A DNA stretch of 64,000 nucleotides, taken from positions 1 through 64,000 of the forward strand of contig NZ_SNUT01000001.1 of the NCBI RefSeq assembly GCF_012027615.1, in the 5' to 3' direction. This DNA is from Thermococcus sp. 21S7 (GTDB taxonomy: Archaea; Methanobacteriota_B; Thermococci; Thermococcales; Thermococcaceae). Below the pieces are notes generated by a model, which was not told the origin of the DNA, searched no databases, and saw only the letters and a program-made list of their open reading frames with translations. Each line of letters begins with the position of its first letter. Position 1 is the stretch's first letter. Of the stretch, positions 37,014-45,655 are shown in pieces. The translations under genes were made by a program, and so were the position numbers.

Positions 37014-37385
37014 TCACTTCATGAGCTCCCTGACCTTCATAGCGATGTCCTCAACGAGCTCGCGGCCCTTGCCGGGCTCGACGATGGCGACGCTGGCAGA
37101 GGGAACCTCAATACCAGCGGCGGCACCGAGCTCCTTCTTGCTCGGAACGTAAATGTACGGAATCTCCTTCTCCTCGCACAGCGGCGGGAGGTGGGCAACT
37201 ATCTCCTCCGGGTCAACGTCCTCAGCGATGACAACGAGCTTGGCCTGGCCTCTCTCAACGGCCTTGGTGGTCTCGTTGGTACCCTTCCTAATCCTTCCGG
37301 TGTCGCGAGCGAGCTCGACGGCCTCAAGGGCCTTCTCGGCAAGCTCAGCCGGAACCTCAAACTTGACGTAGCTTGGCTTCGCCAT
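37014..37385 (-). CDS. rpl7ae: Ribosomal protein L7Ae (K-turn binding protein)
   Basis: A 123-residue L7Ae. The RNA-binding signature [12 protein letters not shown] and AEDVDPEEI is intact. In archaea this protein binds kink-turns in 23S rRNA, box C/D and H/ACA guide RNPs and RNase P. The start is preceded by GAGGGATG and the gene lies first in the L7Ae-S28e-L24e order. Divergent from the second toxin-antitoxin pair. Confidence 0.96.
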   Translation of the reverse strand: MAKPSYVKFEVPAELAEKALEAVELARDTGRIRKGTNETTKAVERGQAKLVVIAEDVDPEEIVAHLPPLCEEKEIPYIYVPSKKELGAAAGIEVPSASVAIVEPGKGRELVEDIAMKVRELMK

Positions 37386-37499
37386 CTTTCATCCCTCCGA
37401 AACCTCATCGTTCATCGAGTTTTGCGTGCTCAATTCCGGAGGAGGCTTTAAAAGGATTTCGATAGGAAACGATTTAAGCCCTAAACCGAAACGAATACC

Positions 37500-37697
37500 A
37501 TGTCTGAGGCTATGAAGATGTACGAGTTCCTTAAGGCCCTTCCCCCGGAACTCCGGGAAAGGTTTGAGGTAGACCTCATGAAGGCAGAACTGGAGAAGGA
37601 GGTAAATCACCTCATTAAGACTTTAAAGCCCGGATTTGGCGGGAAATCCACCTCAAAGGAGCTTGATGAATACGCCGATGAGGTGTATGAGTCTTGA
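37500..37697 (+). CDS. VapB-like antitoxin, pair 2
   Basis: A 65-residue, mostly helical and highly charged protein (MSEAMKMYEFLK to DEYADEVYES). It ends in a TGATG overlap with the PIN toxin gene. The C-terminal helix resembles the antitoxin at 20658, but the N-terminal half differs (LPPELRERFE), so the DNA-binding part has diverged or been exchanged. A weak TATA-like ATTTAAGCC lies about 25 bases upstream. Called from position and shared C-terminus. Confidence 0.68.
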   Translation: MSEAMKMYEFLKALPPELRERFEVDLMKAELEKEVNHLIKTLKPGFGGKSTSKELDEYADEVYES

Positions 37698-38164
37698 TGT
37701 ATCTGGACACCAACATAATCTACAATTATATCTTTGAAACGGAACTAACAACGTACGCCACCGAGGTCCTTTCCGCTCCGGAGCCAAAAATAATCTCCGA
37801 CACTGCCATAAGTGAGGCCATTTTCGTGACCCTCAGAAAACTTGCCAAAGACGAGTACGGGATAAACTCAACAAAAAGCCTGAGAGAAGCTTTAAAATCC
37901 AACAAGGTCCCTCCGGAGATTCTTTCAAAGGCATACAGCTACGTAAAGGCAACATTGGCATTCCACAACGTTGTGACAATACCGGAAAACGTCAGTTGGG
38001 AGGACACCATCATACTCGCCCAAAAGTACCATCTACTGCCGAACGATGCCCGCATCCTCGCAACGCTACTGACCAACGGCGCGGACAAACTGGCAACTCT
38101 GGATAAGGATTTTCAGAACGTGTCCGGTGTTGTAGAATTGTGCCCAAAAAGTTTCTGGAAGTAA
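37697..38164 (+). CDS. VapC-like PIN-domain toxin, pair 2
   Basis: A 155-residue PIN-domain ribonuclease. It has YLDTNIIYNYIFET at the N-terminus (first Asp), ISEAIFVTLRK (Glu), LLPNDARILAT and ATLDKDFQNV (the later Asp residues). ATG 37697 overlaps the antitoxin stop; the TTG just before it is less likely. A paralogue of the toxin at 20831, with the same length class and opening motif but many differences in the middle. Confidence 0.85.
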   Translation: MYLDTNIIYNYIFETELTTYATEVLSAPEPKIISDTAISEAIFVTLRKLAKDEYGINSTKSLREALKSNKVPPEILSKAYSYVKATLAFHNVVTIPENVSWEDTIILAQKYHLLPNDARILATLLTNGADKLATLDKDFQNVSGVVELCPKSFWK

Positions 38165-38241
38165 GGATCAGCAGCGGCCAAGCTCCTCATTCCCCGGGGG
38201 GGTCGGAAAGGGAAAAGAAAGGCTCATCACGACCGGGTCTT

Positions 38242-38856
38242 TCACGATGATTCCCTGCCGTAGCCCCGGTATATCTCAAGGCTCCTCCTCGCCCTCGCGC
38301 GGGGGATGCTGTGACCCATGAGGGCGACTATCTTATCGGCCTTTGCCTTTCCGTGGTGGAGCATCTTGGTCTCGGTCTTTATCTTCTCGACCCGGAAGGC
38401 GTAGCCGCCGACCTCCAGAACCTCGCCGACGACGAACTCCTCGTTTCTCGGCACCTTCACTTTGAAGGCCTGGGTTACGCCCTTCGGCAGATATATGGAT
38501 ACCTTGATGACCTTCGGATAGGTTAGGCTCTCACCCCAGAGGGTTCTTATCTCGCCTATCTCTGCCTTCTCCACGCGCCTGTCGCCCTCAAGCTCTATGC
38601 CAGTTATCCTGACCTCATCGTCTTCGGTCTCGACTATGTCACCCACCCGTATTTCCTCGCCCTCCGGCAGTTCGACGGAGGTTCTGAAACTCCTCTCGTG
38701 CTTGCTCACAATGAGCGGAACCTTGATGAGCTTTGGAAGGGTTATCATCCACACGTTGCCGCACTCGTTGCAGCGGAGGGTGAGCTCCCTTCCCCTCTCC
38801 TTGATGACCTCAACGTCATCGCTACCACACTCTGGACAGATGAAGTACTCCTCCAT
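38242..38856 (-). CDS. HVO_0476-family zinc-ribbon protein
   Basis: 204 residues. An N-terminal zinc ribbon (ICPECGSDD ... LRCNECGNVW) is followed by two beta-rich halves (IRVGDIVETEDDEVRITG and FVVGEVLEVGGYAFRVEKI) and a basic C-terminal segment with MGHSIPRARARR. This matches the archaeal HVO_0476 zinc-finger family, of unknown function but with the look of an RNA- or DNA-binding protein. ATG 38856 is chosen since GGTGAG precedes it at the usual spacing; the upstream GTG overlaps that site. Confidence 0.75.
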   Translation of the reverse strand: MEEYFICPECGSDDVEVIKERGRELTLRCNECGNVWMITLPKLIKVPLIVSKHERSFRTSVELPEGEEIRVGDIVETEDDEVRITGIELEGDRRVEKAEIGEIRTLWGESLTYPKVIKVSIYLPKGVTQAFKVKVPRNEEFVVGEVLEVGGYAFRVEKIKTETKMLHHGKAKADKIVALMGHSIPRARARRSLEIYRGYGRESS

Positions 38857-38901
38857 GTCTCTCACCAGTGGGAAGAAGAGGGGAGGCGTTTATAAAGATA
38901 C

Positions 38902-39852
38902 TCACTCCTTCAGAAAAACCCGGTAGGTTCTCCCTTCCTTGGTGCGGGTTATCAGCCCCTTCTCCTCCATCTCGCGGAGGATTATGCTGACCTTGGCCTT
39001 CGAAACACCGAGTTTTTGGGCGAGTTCACTCTGAAGAACCGGACCCTCCCTCAGCAGGGCGAGTATCCTCTCCTCGTCGCTCCTCAGGTGCGTGAGCTCC
39101 TCCTCGCGCTTCCTCTCCCGGTAGAGTATGTAGCCGTAAACAGAACCGCCGCCGATGAGGAGACCGGCTAGGAAGATGCCGACGTAAAGCCACGGGGAGG
39201 GAGGTTTTGGAACGGTTATCTCGCCGGAGAAGCCAACGATGAAGTAAAATTCGTCCCCTGGCCGGACGTTGCTGCGCTTCCATTCCAGGAGAAGCCGGTC
39301 GGTTGAACTCTCGACCCTGTCCGGGGAGGGGATTATCGGCGAGAGTATCGCGTAGCCTCTCGGGACGAGCAGCTGCATGTGGAAGACGCCGACGGGCTGG
39401 CTGAATTTGATGTAGTACGTGAACTGCTCGTTTCCACCGTTCTCGCTTATCATGCCCCTCGTCGTGAAAGTTAGCCCTATCCGGGCACTCTGCCCCTCCC
39501 TGAGGGTGGGAAAGGTCATGTAAACGGCGTTGGTCCCGCCAAGAACTTCCCTCACGGTTACGTTTATCTTCTCCACCCTATTCCCAAGGTCGAGCACGGC
39601 GCTCGCGTTTTCAACTGGATAAGCGGTGTAGATGACGTACTGACTGAGGTTCGTGTACGGCGTCAGGTCTATCTCAACGGTCTCGCGGATGCTGTTCTGG
39701 TCTATCACCTCAAAATAGACCCCGTAGGCGTTTATCTCGTAGTCGTACTCCCCCGCACTTACCAGCGGGAGGAAAATGAGGGACAGAATCAGGAATAACC
39801 CAATTAGAGCTGGCTTCCTTCCTCGGGGTTTTTGATTTTCAGCAGCGGGCAT
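38902..39852 (-). CDS. Membrane-anchored protein with extracellular domain and cytosolic winged helix
   Basis: About 316 residues. A signal-anchor (about 15-35, ending in LVSAGE) is followed by an extracellular beta-rich domain of about 180 residues with several N-x-S/T sequons. One membrane helix (about 225-247, YVGIFLAGLLIGGGSVYGYI) leads to a cytosolic MarR/ArsR-like winged helix (about 258-316, with LREGPVLQSELAQKLGVSKAKVS as helix-turn-helix). It is probably a one-component transmembrane regulator that senses an external or membrane signal. Its start lies inside the preceding PAPS-reductase gene; ATG 39852 is a choice, with 39864 the alternative. Confidence 0.72.
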   Translation of the reverse strand: MPAAENQKPRGRKPALIGLFLILSLIFLPLVSAGEYDYEINAYGVYFEVIDQNSIRETVEIDLTPYTNLSQYVIYTAYPVENASAVLDLGNRVEKINVTVREVLGGTNAVYMTFPTLREGQSARIGLTFTTRGMISENGGNEQFTYYIKFSQPVGVFHMQLLVPRGYAILSPIIPSPDRVESSTDRLLLEWKRSNVRPGDEFYFIVGFSGEITVPKPPSPWLYVGIFLAGLLIGGGSVYGYILYRERKREEELTHLRSDEERILALLREGPVLQSELAQKLGVSKAKVSIILREMEEKGLITRTKEGRTYRVFLKE

Positions 39853-41696
39853 ACTTCCATACACTCCCTGCAGTGGGTGCAGAGCTCACCGTTCACGACG
39901 ATTTTCTTGCTCCTCTCGTCTATGCTGAGCGCCCCCTCGGGGCACTTGCCGACGCAGACACCGCATCCAACGCACTCGTAGGCCCTCTTGACGAGATAGT
40001 ATGCCTCCATGGCCTCGCTGAACTCGTCCGTGTAGGCACCGTCCGGTCTAAATGTAATATCGCCCGCCCTTATGTAGTTTTCGCCTTCCTCAACCTCCCC
40101 GAGTATTGGAGCGACTTCCCTAATCCTCCTCAGGTTCACAACGGTGTTGAAGCGGGTCACGAAGCCGGTCTCGGTTTCCTCTAGCGTATACCTCACCGGC
40201 TCCCAGGAACGCTCCTCCGGAACTTCGACGCCGAGCTCCCTCGCTATCGCCTTCTCTCCTTTACTCAGCTTCTTCCAGCGCCAGAAGCCGTAGGTTATCC
40301 ACTCGTCGGGCATGTTGAAGCGTTTTTGCCAGCGCTTGAGCTCGTTCTCCCACCTGGCCCACAGCTCGGGCCGCTCCTCCGTCAGGGTGTGAATCTCCGC
40401 CAGGGATGCGCTCGGGCAGAGGAAACAGCCTATCCTGTCGAGCCTCTCCTCGTAAAGCGGGTTGTACTTGAGGTTCCTGCTGAAGATGTAGAGCCAGACC
40501 TCAAGGGCGCGCCAGTGGAATATTGGCGATGCCCCCCTCTCGTTCGGCACCCAGGGGTTCTTCCAGACCCTCGGCTGTTTAAACCTCTTTATGCTCTCGT
40601 ACTTCCTCTGGCCGACGAACATGAGAACTCCTTCGGGGTAGTTCTCCTTTATCGCCATCGTTATGGGGCCGAGCTTCGCAACCTTGCAGCACCAGCGGTA
40701 GTCGCGGCCCGGCGGGGAGAAGACGTGGAGGGCGCGCCAGAATGCGTCGCCGGCGTCGGCGACGATGAACCTAATGCCCTTCGGCTCGAACTCCTTCCTC
40801 AGCTCCTCGACGTATTCGAGGGTTTCCGGGAACTCTATGCCGGTGTTGTTGAAGAAGACGGTGAAGCCCTCGTCGCCGAACTCTTCCAGAGCCAGTCCGA
40901 GGACGGCCAGGCTGTCCTTTCCACCCGAGAACGCGACCGCCATCGGAAGGTCCGAGTAGCGGGTGGCGATTTTCCTCATGAAGCGCCTCGCTTCCACCAC
41001 CTTCCTCTCAAGCTCGATGGAGTTGGCCCTCAGCACGTCCTCCAGTGCTGCCTTCCTTCCCTCGCGGTAGTTGATGGACTTCTGCCGCCTGACCTTGACT
41101 CCAGTCCCGCGCTCCCTGCTGGCAAGTCCCTCGTAGTCTTTCTTTGCTATGCCCGTCGCGATGACCTCTCCACGTTCGGAAACAAGGATTACGTCGTCGT
41201 TTCTTCTTATGCTCGGCTCGGCCTCGATTATGCCAACCGGCAGGAGGTTGGAGCCGTTGAGGATGGGCTCTATGGCGCCTTCATCGACGATTATCCACTT
41301 CTTCAGGGACTTACCGAAGCGCCTCCACAGGGCAATTGCTCCCTCGACCTTCAGGCCGGGCTTCCACTTCAGCCCCAGCGGGTCGAAGCGCATCCAGCCG
41401 AAGACGTAGCCGTCGAGGATTATCTCATAGACGTCGTCCTCTCCAGGGGTTTTGTTGAGGAGCACCACTTTTCCTTCGAACAGCTCGCCGGTGTCAACGC
41501 CGTAGTGCTCCTTGAACACCGAGCGTATGAACTCGATGTCCTTCTCGAAGGCAAACCTCAAATCGCCCGGGGGAGTGATGTTGAGGCGGAAAACGTCCTC
41601 CTTTCCGTGAACAGCACAGCTATCGCCGATAAGCGGAACGTTGCACTTCTCGCACCAGTTTATGTAAGCCTTGCCAAGGAAGACCGGCCTTCCCAT
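39804..41696 (-). CDS. PAPS reductase-family PP-loop protein with PUA and ferredoxin domains
   Basis: 630 residues. An N-terminal zinc-ribbon-like CEKCNVPLIGDSC ... H precedes a region ending in a PUA-like fold (about 150-200, VISERG-type strand then EVIATGIAKKDY). The PP-loop ATP pyrophosphatase domain has AFSGGKDSLAVLG, with WCCKVAKLGP and CFLCPSASLAE beyond it. The C-terminus carries two [4Fe-4S] ferredoxin motifs (CVGCGVCVGKCPEG and CTHCRECMEVCP). This multidomain form is typical of archaea. It could activate sulfate or modify RNA through adenylation, and PUA suggests an RNA substrate. A TATA box (CTTTATAAAC on the minus strand, 41729-41739) and GGTGAGA lie upstream. It overlaps the next gene by about 49 bases. 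Confidence 0.8.
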   Translation of the reverse strand: MGRPVFLGKAYINWCEKCNVPLIGDSCAVHGKEDVFRLNITPPGDLRFAFEKDIEFIRSVFKEHYGVDTGELFEGKVVLLNKTPGEDDVYEIILDGYVFGWMRFDPLGLKWKPGLKVEGAIALWRRFGKSLKKWIIVDEGAIEPILNGSNLLPVGIIEAEPSIRRNDDVILVSERGEVIATGIAKKDYEGLASRERGTGVKVRRQKSINYREGRKAALEDVLRANSIELERKVVEARRFMRKIATRYSDLPMAVAFSGGKDSLAVLGLALEEFGDEGFTVFFNNTGIEFPETLEYVEELRKEFEPKGIRFIVADAGDAFWRALHVFSPPGRDYRWCCKVAKLGPITMAIKENYPEGVLMFVGQRKYESIKRFKQPRVWKNPWVPNERGASPIFHWRALEVWLYIFSRNLKYNPLYEERLDRIGCFLCPSASLAEIHTLTEERPELWARWENELKRWQKRFNMPDEWITYGFWRWKKLSKGEKAIARELGVEVPEERSWEPVRYTLEETETGFVTRFNTVVNLRRIREVAPILGEVEEGENYIRAGDITFRPDGAYTDEFSEAMEAYYLVKRAYECVGCGVCVGKCPEGALSIDERSKKIVVNGELCTHCRECMEVCPLLKIKNPEEGSQL

Positions 41697-41728
41697 TTTC
41701 TCTCACCTGAGGCGAGAAGGGAGCGGGG

Positions 41729-41739
41729 GTTTATAAAGG
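41729..41739 (-). promoter_or_regulatory. TATA box of the PAPS-reductase-family gene
   Basis: The minus strand reads CCTTTATAAAC about 33-43 bases before the ATG at 41696. The rest of the 41740-41917 gap has no convincing gene. Confidence 0.5.
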
Positions 41740-41917
41740 CGATTGGTCTGAAGTCTTGCGGAATGATGATCGCCAAGTAAGATGGCAGAGGTACATAACC
41801 AGCTGGCTGGACATCCGGAACCGATAGAAGTGCCGATACAACAGTGCATGAACAGTTTACACTGTCTTAACTCATCGGCCCGCCATTTCCCAGCAGTTTA
41901 AAGAAAAATCAAAGAAA

Positions 41918-43072
41918 TCATATCTTAAGCATTTTATTATACGCCGCCTCTAAAAGCGAGATCAGAGCCCCCTTCACATCTTCACTGGGGGAGTTCACTC
42001 CCTCCCTCACCCTGTTTCGGATAATACGCAGGAGTTCCTCAAGTTCTTCTGGAACACTGCCGTTCTTAGATGCAGCTTCCCGTATAGAAGCCAGACTGGA
42101 ATACGCCATTTTCAGGTTTCCCTCCGTGATGTTTTTCCGGGCCTTTTGGAAGAGTTCAACGAGGTTTACAGCTAGATGCCTGTCCACCTCAGAGGTACTA
42201 ACGGAGACAACGTTGTTATCCCCAACAGTTATCATTACTGGGGCTGTTGGGTTGGTCACAGTAATACTTGGCCGGGACATAGAAAGTGTCTGGGTAACTT
42301 CAGAGACCATCCTCCTAAGGGCATCCTGGATGGGCTTAATTTTGAGCTCCATTTCCAATTCCCCGATGTCTATGTTATGCATTTCAAGATACGTCCTAAT
42401 ATCGATGATGGAATCTAAGTTTTCCTTCAGGTACTTAAGAGAGCCCCTCGGATTGTACTGTGCAGGTATTAAAACCGAGAGCAGGTTTAGAGAGCCATCG
42501 ACCATTATTGCTTTTGGGGAACTGACTTGGTATTCCCCGAGAAATACCTCTCCCTCAGCATCAACACCCCTGCGCCCTCCGTACAATGCATAGTCCATTA
42601 TATGAATGTTTTGCCCAAGAAATGCCCCAGAATACCCAAATATGTCAAAGACCTCCACTCCGTCCTTCACTTCTATCGAGCCGCTCACTGAGGCGGCGTA
42701 TCCGCCGATTTTTGATTGCATTCCAATTGCCACATGACCCTTGGCAATCACATTCCCCAGGATTCTGACCCCCTCTCCGATTTCAACTTCCTTACCAACA
42801 ACGTTGCCAAAGATTGTGGATTCATCCCCGATTACAATCCTCCCGTTGCTCTGAACATTTCCAACCACCACTACATTTTTGCCTAGGAGTACCCTGTCCC
42901 TGCCAAACAGAGAAGAAGTTATTATCCTCTCTTCATTGGTAGCATCTCCCACCTCCACGCTCACGGCAAGAACAAAGTCCAAAATCACCGCAGGCCTCTC
43001 AATTCTGATGTTCTCATTTAGCTGTCCCACCTTTGGAAAAATAGCTTCTCTTATAACCCCTCTCAGCAACAT
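41918..43072 (-). CDS. Bactofilin-like / polymer-forming beta-helix protein
   Basis: 384 residues. Residues about 65-180 are a chain of short beta strands in hexapeptide-like turns with repeated small and branched residues (VVVVGNVQSNGRIVIGDEST, IFGNVVGKEVEIGEGVRILGNVIAKGHVAIG), the pattern of polymer-forming bactofilins and left-handed beta-helices. The C-terminal 170 residues are helical, with a conserved-looking VMITVGDNNVVSV patch in the middle. Bactofilins make non-polar filaments at membranes. The start is ATG 43072, one base after the stop of the upstream coiled-coil gene and preceded by GGGTGG, so the two are coupled. AT content is higher than in most neighbours. Confidence 0.65.
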   Translation of the reverse strand: MLLRGVIREAIFPKVGQLNENIRIERPAVILDFVLAVSVEVGDATNEERIITSSLFGRDRVLLGKNVVVVGNVQSNGRIVIGDESTIFGNVVGKEVEIGEGVRILGNVIAKGHVAIGMQSKIGGYAASVSGSIEVKDGVEVFDIFGYSGAFLGQNIHIMDYALYGGRRGVDAEGEVFLGEYQVSSPKAIMVDGSLNLLSVLIPAQYNPRGSLKYLKENLDSIIDIRTYLEMHNIDIGELEMELKIKPIQDALRRMVSEVTQTLSMSRPSITVTNPTAPVMITVGDNNVVSVSTSEVDRHLAVNLVELFQKARKNITEGNLKMAYSSLASIREAASKNGSVPEELEELLRIIRNRVREGVNSPSEDVKGALISLLEAAYNKMLKI

Positions 43073-43073
43073 T

Positions 43074-45179
43074 TCAACCACCCAGCATCTTCTTTATTCT
43101 TACAGCCTCTTTTTCAGTTAGGAGTCCCATCTCCACAAGCTTGCCCAGATTTTTCAGCCCTTCAGCTATGATCCTGTTGGGGTTATCCTTCTCAGCCTCC
43201 CTAAGGATGTCAGGTCTGAGCGATTTTATGAGGCCCTCCAGTGCCGTTTTTATGGAAGGGTGCGGGATCAACAATTCCCCTCTCCGGGATTCGTTGACAA
43301 CCGCGGCAGGGATGAGTCGTTCTTCACCTCGTTCGGAGACTATAACCCACACAGGGATGTATACCATCGTGGGCCTCTCCACCGAGAATCCTAACCTCAG
43401 GGCTCTAGCGGCCATAATAAACTGCCTGTGCCCCTTCCGCAGGGCATCAAGCGCTCCAAGAAGATTAGAGTGTGTCTTTTGGAGTGCCTCAAGGCGGTAC
43501 TCAATCGGCGCTTTTTGATAATTAGCCTCGGACTCGATAATGGAATCATAAAATGCATCAACGATTTCCAGATGTTCATCTCTGACATGGATAAATCTGT
43601 CCAAGTCTTCACGAACCATCCGTATTAATTCTGCGTAGTGCTCCTGAATTTCCCTGATTCTCTTTTCACCCCTAAGCTTCAACTCTTTGAGTTTCATTTC
43701 CATTTCCTTCTTGAGTTCTTCTATCTCCATTTCAAGTTCTTCCACCTTCTCGACGGTGACTTCGTGCTCCGCTTTTATTCTCCTACTGCGCTCATAGAGC
43801 CTTGTGGCCCTGTTACGCAGCTTATCTGCCTCCTTTCTAGCCTTATTTGCCCGGCTCAAGTAGCTCCTCCTTTCCGAAGCTGTCTCTGCCAATTCAGCGC
43901 GGGACTCGTATTCGTAAGCCTCAGATTCATATTGCTCAGCTTGCTCGATTAGGCTTTGAATCTGATCATTAATTGCCGCCAACTCTCTCTGCTGTGTTTT
44001 TACCTTATTGTTTAACCTCCTGAGACGTTCCCTCTTTCGCCCTATCCTTTCTTTGTATTTCTCCCTCGTAGCCTCCATGCGCTGTCTAGTTTCTTCTTTG
44101 GCGTATCTAACTTCCCGTTTCATATTAATGACATACTCCGAAACTCTACTCCGTATTTTTTCCTCGGCATGGTCTATATGCCTCTGGAAGATCGCTATCA
44201 AAGACGTCGTTGGATATTTGGAATGCAGCCTTACATGATACTTATGCTGAACATATGCGTATCCATAATTTTCAAGCTCCTCCTTGGTGGGCTTTGCATA
44301 AATGTTAACACCTCCAAAAAGGCTCCTCTTCAGAAGCTTTCGTATCTCTGAAAAATACCTCGTTACTCTATCCAACATCGCCGTCAAACCGTTCACAAAC
44401 ACATTAACTCTAACATTCACATTTTTCTCAATATCCTCAAGAACTTCGAGCTCTATCTCGGCCCGTTCACCAAGTTCTTCCAACCTTTTAACCGTGAAGA
44501 TGCTCTTCTCAATCTCCTTTTCACTAAAAGCCAGGCTCCGCGTAGGCTGTTTGTCAATAGACGATACCTCAAGAACAGTAGCGAGAACCGGCTCTACCCA
44601 ATCCCTGTCAAAAGCCACCACATTAAATCCAATTTCAGATTTCGGGGTTAATAAATCCGCAATATTACTAACTTCTTCCCGGAGTGTGATCTCCGCCTTC
44701 AAGGAGTCATGAGTAGCCGGGAGTTCTTCGGAGATTTTCAATGAGGTCGTAACATCGGCTTCATAAAACGTCATGTGTTTCACAACAACTCCCGGAACGT
44801 TCCGCTCCGAAAAATATGCCGGGACTAGAGCCAGACTCCCGCCGTTGTATGGTACCAAAAGAGTCGGAATATGAACCTTCGACAGGAGTTTTATTGGATG
44901 CGGTTTTATCATCAATTGGGCCAGTACTGCGGTTCCTACCCCCAACCCCAACAAGCCCGCACCCAACAGAGGATTGGCCGTCTGCCAGAATGCGACAGCA
45001 CCCATTCCCGCAATAGATGCCCCGACCAGCGTTACGAGTTTCCTCTTCTTCAAAGACCCCTCAAAGGACATCCTGTACGCTTCAACTGTTAAAAGGGCCT
45101 TTTCTTCATCTTCTCCTACCGGCGTATCCCCTATAAGAACACCTGATCTTGGAACTAAATGGTATACTTCCCAGTCCAT
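43074..45179 (-). CDS. Coiled-coil membrane protein with a SHOCT-like C-terminus
   Basis: About 701 residues. Two membrane helices lie near residues 50-90 (LVTLVGASIAGMGAVAFW and LGAGLLGLGVGTAVLAQL). A mixed alpha/beta region (about 100-310) is followed by a coiled coil of about 200 residues (about 350-550) rich in Glu, Lys and Arg heptads. A globular region comes next (about 570-660, VYIPVWVIVSERGEERLIPAAVV), and the last 27 residues (LKNLGKLVEMGLLTEKEAVRIKK) match the short SHOCT domain, an oligomerisation or docking helix pair. It probably sits on the inner membrane face as a scaffold. ATG 45179 follows GGGGGATC; longer starts lie in the promoter. More AT-rich than most of the window. Operon with the bactofilin-like gene. 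Confidence 0.68.
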   Translation of the reverse strand: MDWEVYHLVPRSGVLIGDTPVGEDEEKALLTVEAYRMSFEGSLKKRKLVTLVGASIAGMGAVAFWQTANPLLGAGLLGLGVGTAVLAQLMIKPHPIKLLSKVHIPTLLVPYNGGSLALVPAYFSERNVPGVVVKHMTFYEADVTTSLKISEELPATHDSLKAEITLREEVSNIADLLTPKSEIGFNVVAFDRDWVEPVLATVLEVSSIDKQPTRSLAFSEKEIEKSIFTVKRLEELGERAEIELEVLEDIEKNVNVRVNVFVNGLTAMLDRVTRYFSEIRKLLKRSLFGGVNIYAKPTKEELENYGYAYVQHKYHVRLHSKYPTTSLIAIFQRHIDHAEEKIRSRVSEYVINMKREVRYAKEETRQRMEATREKYKERIGRKRERLRRLNNKVKTQQRELAAINDQIQSLIEQAEQYESEAYEYESRAELAETASERRSYLSRANKARKEADKLRNRATRLYERSRRIKAEHEVTVEKVEELEMEIEELKKEMEMKLKELKLRGEKRIREIQEHYAELIRMVREDLDRFIHVRDEHLEIVDAFYDSIIESEANYQKAPIEYRLEALQKTHSNLLGALDALRKGHRQFIMAARALRLGFSVERPTMVYIPVWVIVSERGEERLIPAAVVNESRRGELLIPHPSIKTALEGLIKSLRPDILREAEKDNPNRIIAEGLKNLGKLVEMGLLTEKEAVRIKKMLGG

Positions 45180-45226
45180 AGCAGATCCCCCAGCACAAAA
45201 TCCAAAATCACAAAAACTATGAACCA

Positions 45227-45244
45227 GATAAATTTTAAATTTTG
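45227..45244 (-). promoter_or_regulatory. Promoter of the coiled-coil/bactofilin-like operon
   Basis: The minus strand reads AAAATTTAAAATTTATCT, a strong AT-rich TATA region 48-65 bases upstream of ATG 45179, implying a leader of a few tens of bases. Confidence 0.45.
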
Positions 45245-45277
45245 TCATCAACACAACGAACATATCACTCGACAAAG

Positions 45278-45517
45278 TTACTTCATCCCCCTAATGTTTG
45301 CTTTTCTCACATCTGTCCCGACAGAGGGGCTTCTCAAGGTCCGCCCCGAGAGGTCGGCTCCCTCAATTCTTTCCCCCAACTGCTCGCGGAGGTACAAAAA
45401 GCAGGCCATTATTTCTTTGGGAGCGCGATAATGACGAAACTTTTCAACTGCCGAAAGCCATTTATCCCCTAACGCCCCAACGTCCAGAAAATGCAGTGCC
45501 TTGCAGGATTTCAGCAC
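45278..45517 (-). other. Orphan open frame in the divergent intergenic gap
   Basis: A 79-codon open frame that fills much of the 476-base divergent gap (45180-45655). It has no recognisable domain, no clear ribosome binding site, and internal low-complexity (REQLGERIEGADLSGRTL). Its one notable feature is an ADLSGRTL run resembling pentapeptide or coding remnants. It may be a decayed gene end or chance. The remaining part of the gap holds the two divergent promoters. Confidence 0.2.
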
Positions 45518-45610
45518 CTTCGCCGGACACGGTAAAACCTCATTATGGACGATCCAGCTAAATCAAGCCAAAGATATTTTCAGAGACATGGAGTATTCTC
45601 CAAGTTGGAG

Positions 45611-45625
45611 AAAACTTTAAATAAG
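45611..45625 (+). promoter_or_regulatory. Promoter of the ESCRT-like gene cluster
   Basis: AAAACTTTAAATAAG contains a good archaeal TATA box 31-45 bases before ATG 45656. It is the first strong promoter before the run of plus-strand genes through 50076. Confidence 0.5.
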
Positions 45626-45655
45626 ATGAATGACTAATTCAAGGCAGTGGTGCAT

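Noticed and set aside
41757-41850. A box C/D guide RNA starting at ATGATGA near 41764
   Set aside because: No CTGA box at a useful distance downstream and no second box pair, so a guide RNA cannot be supported.
45278-45517. Orphan 79-codon frame as a real gene
   Set aside because: No ribosome binding site, no domain, and composition like non-coding sequence; listed only as a weak feature.
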